A DNA stretch of 64,000 nucleotides. Source: Asaia bogorensis (GTDB taxonomy: Bacteria > Pseudomonadota > Alphaproteobacteria > CACIAM-22H2). The position numbers and the translations under genes are program-made. The stretch is taken from contig CAMDLT010000006.1 of assembly GCA_945901855.1 (NCBI GenBank), forward strand, positions 48,706 through 112,705. The letters run 5' to 3'. Position 1 is the stretch's first letter. Each line of letters opens with the position of its first letter. The notes under the pieces were generated by a model, which did not search any database, had not been told where the DNA came from, and saw only the letters and a program-made list of their open reading frames with translations. Below are positions 18,750-27,535 of the stretch, piece by piece.

Positions 18750-19730
18750 CTAGTACACGCCGGCCACGCGCGCGCGCTGGCGCACGAGGCCCAGCACCGT
18801 GCGGCAGATCGGCATCGCGTGGCCCGTAAGTTCGCCCATCTCGACGACCGCGCCCAGCAGCGCGTCGATCTCCATCGGCTTCTTGGCTTCCAGATCCTGC
18901 AGCATCGAGGTTTTGTGGGCGCCCACTTCGCCCGCGCCGTCGATGCGCTTTTCGATGTCGACGCCGAACCTGATGCCAAGCGCTTCGCCCACGGCCTGCG
19001 CTTCGGCCATCATCGCGCGCGCCACGTCGCGGCTCTCGGGCGATCCTGCGATCACATCGAGCGTCGCGCCCGTCAGCGCCGAAATCGGGTTGAAGGTGAG
19101 GTTGCCCCACAGCTTGACCCACATATCGTCGCGAATCTTGGGCCGCACCGGCGCCTTGAGGCCGCCCGCGATCATCAGCTCGCCAAGCTTGGCAATGCGC
19201 GCGCTTTTGCTGCCGTCGGGTTCGCCTAGGGCGAAGCGGTTCGAATAGGTGTGTTCGATCACGCCGGGAGCAAGAATGTTCGCCGCCGGATAGACGATGC
19301 AGCCGATCGCGCGTTCGGGTGCCAGCGTTCTCCACAGGCTGCCGTCCGGATCGACAGATTTGAGCCTTGCGCCGTCGTGCGGGCCGCCATGTTTGTAGAA
19401 ATACCAATAGGGCACGCCGTTCATCGCGGTGACGATCGCGGTTTCGGGGGCGAGCAGTTTTTCGATCTGCGGGGCGGCCGCGATCAGCCCGTGCGCTTTG
19501 AGGGCGACGATCACAAAATCCTGCGCCCCCGCCTCGATCGGGTCGTCGGTGAAGACGGCATCGCGGATCACGGTCTCGCTGCCTTCGGAAATCAGCTTGA
19601 GACCGTTTTCTTTCATGGCCGCCAGATGGGCGCCGCGCGCAAAGAACGTCACGCGTGTCCCGGCCTTGGCCATCATGACGCCCATATAGCCGCCGATGGC
19701 GCCGGCTCCGAAAATCAGAACGCGGCTCAT
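18750..19730 (-). CDS. 2-dehydropantoate 2-reductase family protein (PanE/ApbA-like)
   Basis: A 326-residue NADPH-dependent ketopantoate-reductase family protein. The Rossmann motif is at the N-terminus (LIFGAGAIGGYMG), followed by a helical C-terminal domain with KLWGNLTFNPISALTG, where K/N residues are family-typical. ATG 19730 overlaps the stop of the upstream CoA-ligase gene by four bases. Coupling to an acyl-CoA synthetase rather than to panB/panC suggests that it may reduce another 2-oxo acid instead of serving pantothenate synthesis; this is inferred from context. Confidence 0.85.
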   Translation of the reverse strand: MSRVLIFGAGAIGGYMGVMMAKAGTRVTFFARGAHLAAMKENGLKLISEGSETVIRDAVFTDDPIEAGAQDFVIVALKAHGLIAAAPQIEKLLAPETAIVTAMNGVPYWYFYKHGGPHDGARLKSVDPDGSLWRTLAPERAIGCIVYPAANILAPGVIEHTYSNRFALGEPDGSKSARIAKLGELMIAGGLKAPVRPKIRDDMWVKLWGNLTFNPISALTGATLDVIAGSPESRDVARAMMAEAQAVGEALGIRFGVDIEKRIDGAGEVGAHKTSMLQDLEAKKPMEIDALLGAVVEMGELTGHAMPICRTVLGLVRQRARVAGVY

Positions 19731-21247
19731 TTGCCCAACCCCAGCTTCTCGGCAAGGCCGATGCGTTGCAGCTTGCCGGTCGCGCCCTTCGGGATCTCGG
19801 CGAGGAACACGATCTTGCGCGGCACTTTGAAGTCTGCCAAGCGCGTTGCGGCAAAGTCGCGAATGTCGCGTTCGGTTGCGGCCATGCCTTCGCGCAGAAC
19901 GATTGCGGCACCCACTTCCTCGCCCAGCTTGTCGTGCGGGATCGCGAAGGTCACGACCTGCTGCACCGCCGGATGGTCCATGACGATTTCGTCGACCTCC
20001 AGCGGGCTTACTTTTTCGCCGCCGCGATTGATGATTTCTTTGAGGCGACCGGTGATGCGCAGATAGCCGCCGTCGTCGAGCGTGCCCTGGTCGCCGGTAC
20101 GAAACCAGCCATTGGCAAAGCCCTTCAGGTTCGCATCCGGGTTGGCCTCGTAGCCTTTGGTGACGTTGGGGCCGCGGATGACGACCTCGCCGAGCGCATG
20201 GGCGCCCAACATGTTGCCGGCCTCGTCCATGATGCCGACCTCTGGACCGGCCGCAATGCCGACCGAGCCTGCCTTGCGTTCGCGCGGCGGCAGCGGGTTC
20301 GATGCCATCTGGTGGGCAGCTTCGGTCATGCCGTAGCTTTCGATGACCGGGCATCCGAACGTTTCTTCGAGCGCCTGCATCACCTGCGGCGGCAACGAGG
20401 CCGAGGACGAGCGGATGAAGCGCAGCTTGGACTTCGCAAGGCTGTCTTTGTTGCGATCGGCGCGCGTCAGGATCGCCTGGTGCATGGTCGGCACGGCCGT
20501 GTACCAGCTGGGGGCCACGTCGTCGAGCCAGCCGAAAAACTTGAGTGCATTGAAGCCCGGCGTGCAGACGGTCTGGCCGCCTGCGCCGAGCGAAGAGAGC
20601 ACGGCCGCGATCAACCCGTGGATGTGAAAGAGCGGCATGATGTTGAGGCAGCGGTCGCCCGCTTGCAGTTCGAGCGTCGCGCCGATATGGCGGGCCGAGG
20701 CGCAGACATTCGCATGCGACAGCGGCACGATCTTGGGGCGCGAGGTGGTGCCCGAGGTGTGCAGGATCAACGCGACATCGTCGCCGTGCGCGAAGCCGCT
20801 CGCGGCAGGCGTGCCCGCGAGCGCCGCTTCGAGCCGGTACGCGCCCGCACCCGCGTCGCGTGCGGGGACGAGTTCGATCAGCGGCACGCCCAGCTTGAGG
20901 GCGGCCGCGCGCGCGGGCGTTTCGTCGCCCTGCTGCACGATCACGGCCTTGGATTTGAGGTCGGCAATATAGAACTCGAATTCTTCCTGGCGGTAGGCGG
21001 GATTGAGCGGGGCGGTCGTGGCGCCGGCAGCGACGCACAAAAACGCCGCCGCCATTTCAGGCCCGTTGGGCAGCACGATCGCGACACGGTCGTTGCGCCC
21101 GATGCCCATGCCGTTGAGCACGCCGACGGTGTCGGCCGCCAAGGCGCGCAGGCCTTTGAAATTCAGCGCGGGCGCGTCCGGCGCGCCCAATGCCGGCGCC
21201 GCGTCGGCGCCTTGTTGCAGCAATTCCCAAACCGTCGAAAACGCCAT
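19727..21247 (-). CDS. AMP-forming acyl-CoA synthetase, oxalate-CoA ligase-like
   Basis: A 506-residue adenylate-forming enzyme. The P-loop-like motif is LILHTSGTTSRPKIVPLSH, the A5-type motif SYGMTEAAHQMASNPLPP, the hinge segment TGRLKEIINRGGEKVSPLEVDE, and the catalytic Lys lies in IPKGATGKLQRIG. Sequence flavour (YGMTEAAHQMASNPLPP and RPKIVPLSHAN) is that of yeast Pcs60/plant AAE3 oxalyl-CoA synthetases. It has AGAGGG upstream of ATG 21247 and is first in an operon with the PanE-like and DUF1289 genes. Oxalate is the best substrate guess; other short acids are possible. Confidence 0.87.
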   Translation of the reverse strand: MAFSTVWELLQQGADAAPALGAPDAPALNFKGLRALAADTVGVLNGMGIGRNDRVAIVLPNGPEMAAAFLCVAAGATTAPLNPAYRQEEFEFYIADLKSKAVIVQQGDETPARAAALKLGVPLIELVPARDAGAGAYRLEAALAGTPAASGFAHGDDVALILHTSGTTSRPKIVPLSHANVCASARHIGATLELQAGDRCLNIMPLFHIHGLIAAVLSSLGAGGQTVCTPGFNALKFFGWLDDVAPSWYTAVPTMHQAILTRADRNKDSLAKSKLRFIRSSSASLPPQVMQALEETFGCPVIESYGMTEAAHQMASNPLPPRERKAGSVGIAAGPEVGIMDEAGNMLGAHALGEVVIRGPNVTKGYEANPDANLKGFANGWFRTGDQGTLDDGGYLRITGRLKEIINRGGEKVSPLEVDEIVMDHPAVQQVVTFAIPHDKLGEEVGAAIVLREGMAATERDIRDFAATRLADFKVPRKIVFLAEIPKGATGKLQRIGLAEKLGLGK

Positions 21248-21305
21248 CGTGCGAGCCCTCTTGCCAAAAAACAGAGGTCTCGATAGCAGGTCGCACGGCG
21301 CTTTT

Positions 21306-21683
21306 CTAGACGCGCAAACCGCTCAAATTTTGTTCGGCGTTGCGAACGGTTTGGGCATAGGCGGCGGTCGCGGTGCGCCAATTCTCGATATAGGCGCCGC
21401 GCCCCAAGCGTTCTTGAGCAATGCGCTGGGCGGCAAAGGCGGTGGCTGCCGGGGCGCGTCCGCTTTCGCCGACCAGTTCGTCGGCAAAACTGCGCGTGCG
21501 CGTTCGCGGACGGCCGTTGGCCTCGGCGGCGTCGCGTTCGGGCGCAAAATCGGCGGAAAATGCGGTCGAATTATCGTTTTGCGGGGCGGTTCGGCGCCAA
21601 TTGGTCGCGTTATCGACGCGCGGATCCTCGCCCCGACGCGGTGCAGGCGGTGGCAGCAAAATGACGTTTGACGCGGCGACCAT
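21306..21683 (-). CDS. Hypothetical protein (125 aa)
   Basis: I do not recognise this protein. It begins MVAASNVILLPPPAPRRGED and has a charged, Ala/Arg-rich middle and a helical C-terminus (RIAQERLGRGAYIENWRTAT, then YAQTVRNAEQNLSGLRV). There is no signal peptide or membrane helix. No ribosome binding site is visible; the start codon abuts an A+T-rich stretch with a TATAAT-like hexamer immediately upstream, so a leaderless transcript is possible. Composition looks coding, but confidence is moderate. Confidence 0.6.
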   Translation of the reverse strand: MVAASNVILLPPPAPRRGEDPRVDNATNWRRTAPQNDNSTAFSADFAPERDAAEANGRPRTRTRSFADELVGESGRAPAATAFAAQRIAQERLGRGAYIENWRTATAAYAQTVRNAEQNLSGLRV

Positions 21684-21780
21684 GAATTATACTAAAATTA
21701 TAACTAAATTCAAATCAAGCGAAATATCAAATTACTTTAAAATTTTCGGCAAATTTACTGTTTTAATCCGAGGGAGACCC
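21684..21780. other. A+T-rich island between divergent genes
   Basis: About 97 bp are roughly three-quarters A+T, in contrast to the GC-rich surroundings. It lies between the hypothetical gene and the aminotransferase and probably holds divergent promoter or protein-binding elements. I see no repeat or ORF in it. Confidence 0.6.
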
Positions 21781-21788
21781 GCCTAAAA

Positions 21789-21818
21789 TTGGCAATGATC
21801 GTTGGGTCGGCGTATCGT
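21789..21818 (+). promoter_or_regulatory. Candidate promoter for the omega-aminotransferase operon
   Basis: TTGGCA (21789-21794) and TATCGT (21813-21818) are separated by 18 bp and end 46 bp before the aminotransferase ATG. Partial matches to a sigma-70 promoter; a candidate only. Confidence 0.35.
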
Positions 21819-21864
21819 CATCGTCGAATATCTTCGTATTTCGTTTCGAAAAAAGGTTTTCACG

Positions 21865-23196
21865 ATGTCAGCTGCCGTAATGCCGGTCGATCCGAACAAT
21901 CTCGACGCGTTGTGGATGCCCTTCACGGCGAACCGACAGTTCAAGCGCAAGCCGCGCCTGCTTTCGCGCGCCGAGGGCATGTATTATTGGACGCCCGACA
22001 ATCGAAAAATTTTGGACGGCACAGCCGGGCTGTGGTGCGTCAACGCGGGCCATGGCCGCAAGTCGATCGTCGAGGCCATTCAAAAACAGGCCGCGACGAT
22101 GGATTTTGCACCCGGCTTCCAGATGGGCCATCCGATTTCCTTCGAGTTTGCCACCCGCTTGCAGGCGATGCTGCCGGGCGATTTGAACAACGTATTTTTT
22201 GCCAACTCGGGCTCCGAGGCGGTCGATACGGCGCTTAAAATCGCGCTCGCCTACCATCGCGTGCGCGGCGAAGGCCAGCGCGTGCGCCTGATCGGGCGCG
22301 AGCGCGGCTACCATGGCGTTGGCTTCGGCGGCATTTCGGTCGGCGGCATCGGCGGCAACCGCAAGCAGTTCGGGCTGCAACTCCCGTATACAGACCATTT
22401 GCCGCACACGCACGACTTGCAGCGCAACGCCTATTCCAAAGGCCAGCCCGAATTCGGCGCCGAGCTTGCCGACCGGCTGGAAGCGCTGCTGGCACTGCAC
22501 GATCCTTCGACCGTCGCGGCCGTGATCGTCGAGCCGTTGGCAGGATCGACGGGCGTGCTGGTGCCGCCCAAGGGCTATCTCGAAAAGTTGCGCGCGATTT
22601 GCAGCAAGCACGGCATTTTGCTGATTTTCGACGAGGTGATTACAGGCTTTGGGCGCCTCGGCGCGAGCTTTGCGGCCGAGCGCTTCAACGTGATGCCCGA
22701 TCTGATGACCGTCGCCAAAGGCATCACCAACGCGGCCGTGCCGATGGGGGCCGTGTTCGCGACCAAAGCGATCCACGACGCGTTCATGCAAGGCCCCGAG
22801 GGCACGATCGAACTTTTCCATGGCTACACCTATTCGGGCCATCCGCTGGCGTGTGCTGCCGGCCTTGCCACGCTCGACGTCTATCGCGACGAACGGCTGT
22901 TCGAACGCGCGGCCGAACTTGCCCCCTATTGGGAAGCGACGGTCCACGCGCTCAAAGGAACGCGCCACGTGATCGATATCCGCAATCTGGGCATGGTCGC
23001 TGGCATCGAATTGGAGCCGCGCAACGGCGCGCCGGGTTCGCGCGCGTACGACGTGCTCGTCGACTGCTTCGACCAGGGCCTGCTCGTACGCACGACGGGC
23101 GACATCGTGGCGCTGTCGCCGCCGCTGATCGTGGAAAAAGACCAGATCGACCAGATCGCCGATATGCTCTCGACCGCTTTGAAGCGGGCTGCCTGA
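21865..23196 (+). CDS. Omega-amino acid:pyruvate aminotransferase (class III)
   Basis: A 443-residue PLP-dependent class III transaminase. The N-terminal motif LWMPFTANRQFKRKPRLL and TAGLWCVNAGHGR are typical of beta-alanine:pyruvate aminotransferases. Cofactor motifs include FFANSGSEAVDTALKIA, IFDEVITGFGRLG and the Schiff-base K285 in TVAKGITNAAVPMG. ATG 21865 was preferred over an upstream in-frame GTG-type start because MSAAVMPVDPNNLDALWMPF matches the family N-terminus. The next gene starts on the last base of this stop (TGATG). Beta-alanine or another omega-amine is the likely donor. Confidence 0.9.
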   Translation: MSAAVMPVDPNNLDALWMPFTANRQFKRKPRLLSRAEGMYYWTPDNRKILDGTAGLWCVNAGHGRKSIVEAIQKQAATMDFAPGFQMGHPISFEFATRLQAMLPGDLNNVFFANSGSEAVDTALKIALAYHRVRGEGQRVRLIGRERGYHGVGFGGISVGGIGGNRKQFGLQLPYTDHLPHTHDLQRNAYSKGQPEFGAELADRLEALLALHDPSTVAAVIVEPLAGSTGVLVPPKGYLEKLRAICSKHGILLIFDEVITGFGRLGASFAAERFNVMPDLMTVAKGITNAAVPMGAVFATKAIHDAFMQGPEGTIELFHGYTYSGHPLACAAGLATLDVYRDERLFERAAELAPYWEATVHALKGTRHVIDIRNLGMVAGIELEPRNGAPGSRAYDVLVDCFDQGLLVRTTGDIVALSPPLIVEKDQIDQIADMLSTALKRAA

Positions 23197-24923
23197 TGCC
23201 GTTCGTCGCCAACGAACTCGCAGGCCTGGCGCTCGATGCCGCGGGCGATGCCGCCTACGAATGGGATCTGGCCGCCGACGCGATCGCGTGGTGCGGGCGT
23301 TCCGACAACGTGTTCGGTACGCGTGCGGAATTTCCGGTCTCGGGCCAGACCTTCCAAAGCCGCGTCTATGCCGAGGATTTGCCGCAGCGTTTGAAGGCCT
23401 TGTCGGCGCATTTTGTCGACCGCATCGCCTACGATCTCGACTACCGGATTCGCGGCGACGGCGGCGCTTTGATCTGGGTCCACGATCGCGGGCGCGCGAC
23501 ATTTTCCGACGACGGCAAACCGCTGAGGCTGGTCGGCACGCTGCGCGCCATCACGATTCGCAAGGAAAAGGAAACGCGGCTCGAATATCTTGCGAACTAC
23601 GATCCGTTGACCGGGCATTTCAACGCGGCGCGTCTGCGCGAATCGCTCGACCATGCGATCGAATACGCGGTGCGCTACAAGGCGCCGGGCGCCTTGCTGC
23701 TGATCGGCGTCGACAATCTTTCGGCGATCAACGACGCCTTCGGCTGGCCGACGGCCGACGCGTTGCTGGTCGGCATCGGCCAGCGCCTCGAACGCAGTCT
23801 GCGCGCATCGGACACGATCGGGCGGGCGGGCGGCGATCGCTTCGGGTTGGTGCTTGCCCAGTGCCCGGAATCCGAGATCGGCCTTGCCGCCGACCGATTG
23901 CTGACGGCCGTGCGCTCGGCCCCGATCGAAACGCCGGACGGGCCGTTGCACGTGACTGCATCGGCGGGCGCGGTGCTGTTTCTCGAACAGGGGCCGTCGG
24001 CCGTCGAAGTGATGGCGCGCGCAGAGTCCGCCTTGCACGAAGCCAAGCGTGCGGGCCGCAACCGCTACGCGATTTTCTCGGCGAGCCCGGCGCAGCGCGA
24101 ACTGCACCAGCGTCTGGTCGCGATTTCGTCGGACGTGCAGGCAGCGCTCAAGGACGAACGCCTCGTCTTCGCCTTCCAGCCGATCGTGGATGCCAACACG
24201 CATGTCGTGGACCATTACGAGTGCCTGATCCGCTTGCAGCGCATGGACGGCACGATCGCGCCCGCGGGCTCTTTCATCCCGGTCGTCGAGCAGACGGGGC
24301 TCATGCGCCTGCTCGACCGGCGCGTGCTCGAAATGGCGCTGGGCGAACTCGCGCGCTGGCCCGACGTCAAGCTTGCGATCAACATCTCGGGCCTCACGGC
24401 GGGCGATCCGTCGTGGCTGCGCGCGCTTTCGGGCACGCTCAAGACGCGGCCCGATCTCGCCCGGCGTTTGACGGTCGAAATCACCGAGACCGTGGCGATC
24501 CAGGATATCGACGAGACGGCGAAGTTCGTGGCCCAAGTGCGCGAACTTGGCTGCCGCGTGTCGCTCGACGATTTCGGCGCGGGCTACACCAGCTTCCGGA
24601 ATTTGAAGGCGATCGCGGTCGACAGCGTCAAGATCGACGGCAGCTTCGTGCGTGGCGTCGCCAGCAATATCGACAACCAGCTTTTTATCCGCACGCTGTT
24701 GGGGCTGGCCGAAGGTTTCGGGCTCGAGACCGTGGCGGAATGCGTGGAGAGCGTCGAGGAAGCCCGCCATCTGGCGCGCAAGGGCGTGAAACTGTTGCAG
24801 GGCTATTTGTTCGGCATGCCGTCGATCGAACGCCCGTGGCTTGCGGGCCTCGGCCTCGACCAGATCGGCGCCGACGTGCCCCGCCCGACCTTGACCGTGA
24901 TCCCCGGCAAGCGCGAAGGCTAG
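23196..24923 (+). CDS. PAS-GGDEF-EAL cyclic-di-GMP protein (degenerate GGDEF, probable phosphodiesterase)
   Basis: A 575-residue cytoplasmic protein. Residues ~15-125 form a PAS domain, 130-290 a GGDEF domain and 310-560 an EAL domain. The GGDEF signature is degenerate (GRAGGDRFGL, residues 209-218), so diguanylate cyclase activity is unlikely. The EAL domain keeps its metal-site residues: E342 in YECLIRL (ECL instead of EAL), VEITETVAI, SLDDFGAGYTS near 457, VKIDGSF, and AECVES. It therefore looks like a sensor-regulated c-di-GMP phosphodiesterase. It is translationally coupled to the aminotransferase (TGATG). Confidence 0.88.
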   Translation: MPFVANELAGLALDAAGDAAYEWDLAADAIAWCGRSDNVFGTRAEFPVSGQTFQSRVYAEDLPQRLKALSAHFVDRIAYDLDYRIRGDGGALIWVHDRGRATFSDDGKPLRLVGTLRAITIRKEKETRLEYLANYDPLTGHFNAARLRESLDHAIEYAVRYKAPGALLLIGVDNLSAINDAFGWPTADALLVGIGQRLERSLRASDTIGRAGGDRFGLVLAQCPESEIGLAADRLLTAVRSAPIETPDGPLHVTASAGAVLFLEQGPSAVEVMARAESALHEAKRAGRNRYAIFSASPAQRELHQRLVAISSDVQAALKDERLVFAFQPIVDANTHVVDHYECLIRLQRMDGTIAPAGSFIPVVEQTGLMRLLDRRVLEMALGELARWPDVKLAINISGLTAGDPSWLRALSGTLKTRPDLARRLTVEITETVAIQDIDETAKFVAQVRELGCRVSLDDFGAGYTSFRNLKAIAVDSVKIDGSFVRGVASNIDNQLFIRTLLGLAEGFGLETVAECVESVEEARHLARKGVKLLQGYLFGMPSIERPWLAGLGLDQIGADVPRPTLTVIPGKREG

Positions 24924-24927
24924 GGAC

Positions 24928-27345
24928 TTACCCGCATTTCGAGTAGCCGCAGCTTGAGCAGCTGTCGCAGCCTTCCTGGCGGATCAGCGTCGGCGCTTGG
25001 CATTTGGGGCAGGTGCGCGCGCCCGGCAAACGCTGCGGACCCGCATTCGCGCTGCCCGACGACATGGTCTGCGCAAACAGATTGGCGACCGCGCTCGTGG
25101 CTTGCGAGGGCGGCGCAAGTTCGTGCGCCACGATCGCGACCGCCGGCATCTGCTCGGCCATCGGGTCGGCGACAAGCGCCTCGCCTGCGCGCAGGAAACC
25201 GATCTGGATCATGTGGCGTTCGATCACCTCGCCGATCGCGGCGAGCAGCGAGGGCACATAGCGCCCGTTCATCCATTGCCCGCCGCGCGGATCGAACACG
25301 GCCTTCAGTTCCTCGACCACAAACGAGACGTCGCCGCCGCGCCGGAACACGGCCGAGATCATGCGCGTGAGCGCCACCGTCCACGCGTAATGCTCGGTAT
25401 TTTTCGAGTTGATGAAGACCTCGAACGGGCGGCGGCGGCCGTCGGTAACCGTGTCGTTGATGGTGATGTAGAGCGCGTGTTCGGCCTCGGCCCATTTGAT
25501 CTTGTAGGTCTGGCCCGGCAGCGCTTCGGGCCGGTCGAGCGGGCGCGTCATGTAGACGACGCCGCCCGCCTCGAACGGATCGGCCGCGCGCGGCTGCGCC
25601 TTGCCGAGCGGCAGCGTCTGCTGCACGGGTGCGAGCTTCTTCTTGTCGTCCTTCTTGACCGTCAGGACGGAGCCCGTCACGTCGTTGGGCCGGTAGGTCG
25701 TGCAGCCCTTGCAGCCCAGCGCGTAGGCCTGCGCGTAGATATCCTTGAACGCCTCGAAATCGATGTCTTCGGGGCAATTGATGGTCTTGGAAATCGACGC
25801 GTCGACGTATTTCTGCACGGCCGCCTGCATCACGACGTGCTCGGAGGGCGACAGGCGCTGCGCGTCGACGAAATAGCCCGGCAATTCGGCATTGTCGCCG
25901 TTGAGGCGTTTGTAGAGCCGATACGCGTAGTCGCTGACTTCTTCCTGGCGGCGCGTGCCGTCCGGCATCAGCACCGTACGCATGTAGCTGTACGAAAAAA
26001 TCGGCTCGAGTCCCGACGACACGTTGTCGGCCATCAGCGAGATCGTGCCGGTGGGCGCGATCGAGGTGAGCAGCGCATTGCGAATGCCGTGCGCGGCGAT
26101 GCCTGCCCGCAATTCCTCGCCGAGCCCCTGGACCGTGGGGCCCGCGAGATATTTGTCGCGATCGAACAGCGGGAAGGGACCTTTTTCGCGCGCGAGTTCG
26201 ACCGATGCGCCGTAGGCGGCATCTTGAATGAGGCGCATCCAGCGCTCGGTCGCGGCCACGGCGGCATCGGTGCCGTAGCGCAACTTGCACATGGCCAAGG
26301 CGTCGGCAAGGCCCGTCACGCCAAGGCCGATGCGCCGTTTGGCGAGGGCTTCGGCCTGCTGTTCGGGCAGCGGGAAGCGCGACACGTCGGTGACGTTGTC
26401 CATCATGCGAACCGCCAGCGGCACGATGCGCAGAAGCTCGGCCTCGTCGAGGCGGGCCTCGGGGCCGAACGGATCGCTGACAAACGCCGCCAGATTGAGC
26501 GAGCCCAGCAGGCACGCGCCATAGGGCGGCAAGGGCTGCTCGCCGCAAGGGTTCGTTGCGCTGATGTTTTCGGCGTACCAAAGATTGTTCGTCCGGTTGA
26601 TGCGGTCGATGAAGATCACGCCGGGTTCGGCATACGCGTAGGTCGCGCGCATGATCTTTTCCCATAGCTCGCGCGCGCGCACGGTCTTGTAGTGCGTGCC
26701 GCCGAACACGAGCTGCCAGGGCGCATCTTCCTTGACCGCCACCATGAACGCGTCGCTGACCAGCACCGACAGATTGAACATGCGCAGCCGACCGGGCTCG
26801 CGCTTGGCTTCGATGAAGGCTTCGATATCGGGATGGTCGCAGCGCAAGGTCGCCATCATGGCACCCCGCCGGCTGCCCGCCGACATGATGGTGCGGCACA
26901 TCGCATCCCACACATCCATGAAGGTGAGCGGGCCCGAGGCATCCGCGCCTACGCCCTTTACGGCAGCGCCCTTGGGGCGCAGCGTCGAGAAATCGTAGCC
27001 GATGCCCCCGCCCTGCTGCATGGTCAGCGCTGCCTCGCGCAAATGCGCGAAAATTCCGCCCATGTCGTCTGGCACCGTTCCCATCACGAAGCAGTTGAAC
27101 AAGGTCACGCTGCGCGCGGTCCCGGCCCCCGCCACGATGCGCCCGGCCGGAATGAATTTGAAACCGTCGAGCGCTTCGTAAAAGCGCGCCTGCCAGGTTT
27201 CGGCATCCGCCTCGCACGCGGCCAAGGCCGTTGCCACGCGCATCCAGGTGTCCTCGATCGACTTGTCGATGGGCGCACCGTCAGGCGTTTTGAAACGGTA
27301 TTTCATGTCCCAGATTTGCTGGGAAATGGCGGCGATGGGACGCAT
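24928..27345 (-). CDS. nrdJ: Adenosylcobalamin-dependent (class II) ribonucleotide reductase
   Basis: An 805-residue class II reductase, which makes deoxyribonucleotides using a B12-derived thiyl radical and no oxygen. Catalytic motif is SATNPCGEQPLPPYGACLLG (Cys and Glu of NPCGE). Substrate-site motifs include NCFVMGTVPDDM, GGGIGYDFSTLRPKG and IAPTGTISLMADNVSSG. The C-terminus is a zinc-ribbon-like CPKCQAPTL ... CDSCSSCGYSKCG that serves reduction in this family. A TTG eight codons upstream (27369) is possible, but ATG 27345 is preferred. I saw no B12 riboswitch upstream; a NrdR-box-like palindrome lies 119-138 bp before the start. Confidence 0.95.
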   Translation of the reverse strand: MRPIAAISQQIWDMKYRFKTPDGAPIDKSIEDTWMRVATALAACEADAETWQARFYEALDGFKFIPAGRIVAGAGTARSVTLFNCFVMGTVPDDMGGIFAHLREAALTMQQGGGIGYDFSTLRPKGAAVKGVGADASGPLTFMDVWDAMCRTIMSAGSRRGAMMATLRCDHPDIEAFIEAKREPGRLRMFNLSVLVSDAFMVAVKEDAPWQLVFGGTHYKTVRARELWEKIMRATYAYAEPGVIFIDRINRTNNLWYAENISATNPCGEQPLPPYGACLLGSLNLAAFVSDPFGPEARLDEAELLRIVPLAVRMMDNVTDVSRFPLPEQQAEALAKRRIGLGVTGLADALAMCKLRYGTDAAVAATERWMRLIQDAAYGASVELAREKGPFPLFDRDKYLAGPTVQGLGEELRAGIAAHGIRNALLTSIAPTGTISLMADNVSSGLEPIFSYSYMRTVLMPDGTRRQEEVSDYAYRLYKRLNGDNAELPGYFVDAQRLSPSEHVVMQAAVQKYVDASISKTINCPEDIDFEAFKDIYAQAYALGCKGCTTYRPNDVTGSVLTVKKDDKKKLAPVQQTLPLGKAQPRAADPFEAGGVVYMTRPLDRPEALPGQTYKIKWAEAEHALYITINDTVTDGRRRPFEVFINSKNTEHYAWTVALTRMISAVFRRGGDVSFVVEELKAVFDPRGGQWMNGRYVPSLLAAIGEVIERHMIQIGFLRAGEALVADPMAEQMPAVAIVAHELAPPSQATSAVANLFAQTMSSGSANAGPQRLPGARTCPKCQAPTLIRQEGCDSCSSCGYSKCG

Positions 27346-27463
27346 GGGCGGATGCGCTTTCGGTTGCAAAATCGGTCAAAGAAGCTCGGATGCCTGCGCA
27401 CTCTAATCGCGTCGGCGACGGGCTTCAATCGATATGTTCGCTATATGTTTCCACAAGCTCCAG

Positions 27464-27483
27464 ACCCACAAAATGTTGTGGGT
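27464..27483 (-). promoter_or_regulatory. NrdR-box-like inverted repeat upstream of nrdJ
   Basis: ACCCACAA-AATG-TTGTGGGT is a perfect inverted repeat with 8-bp arms. Its 16-bp core matches the consensus I recall for NrdR boxes (ACACAATATATTGTGT) at 12 of 16 positions. It lies in the 190-bp gap before nrdJ. A weaker half-similar element is at about 27438-27453, 28 bp away; classic pairs are about 31 bp apart. NrdR control is inferred. Confidence 0.5.
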
Positions 27484-27535
27484 ACACGGCTTTTGAACTT
27501 ACGCCCAGGATTCACAGGGGGCCGTTTTGGCGGTG

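Noticed and set aside
27346..27535. Cobalamin riboswitch upstream of nrdJ
   Set aside because: No B12-box-like sequence was seen in the 190-bp gap; only the palindrome stands out.
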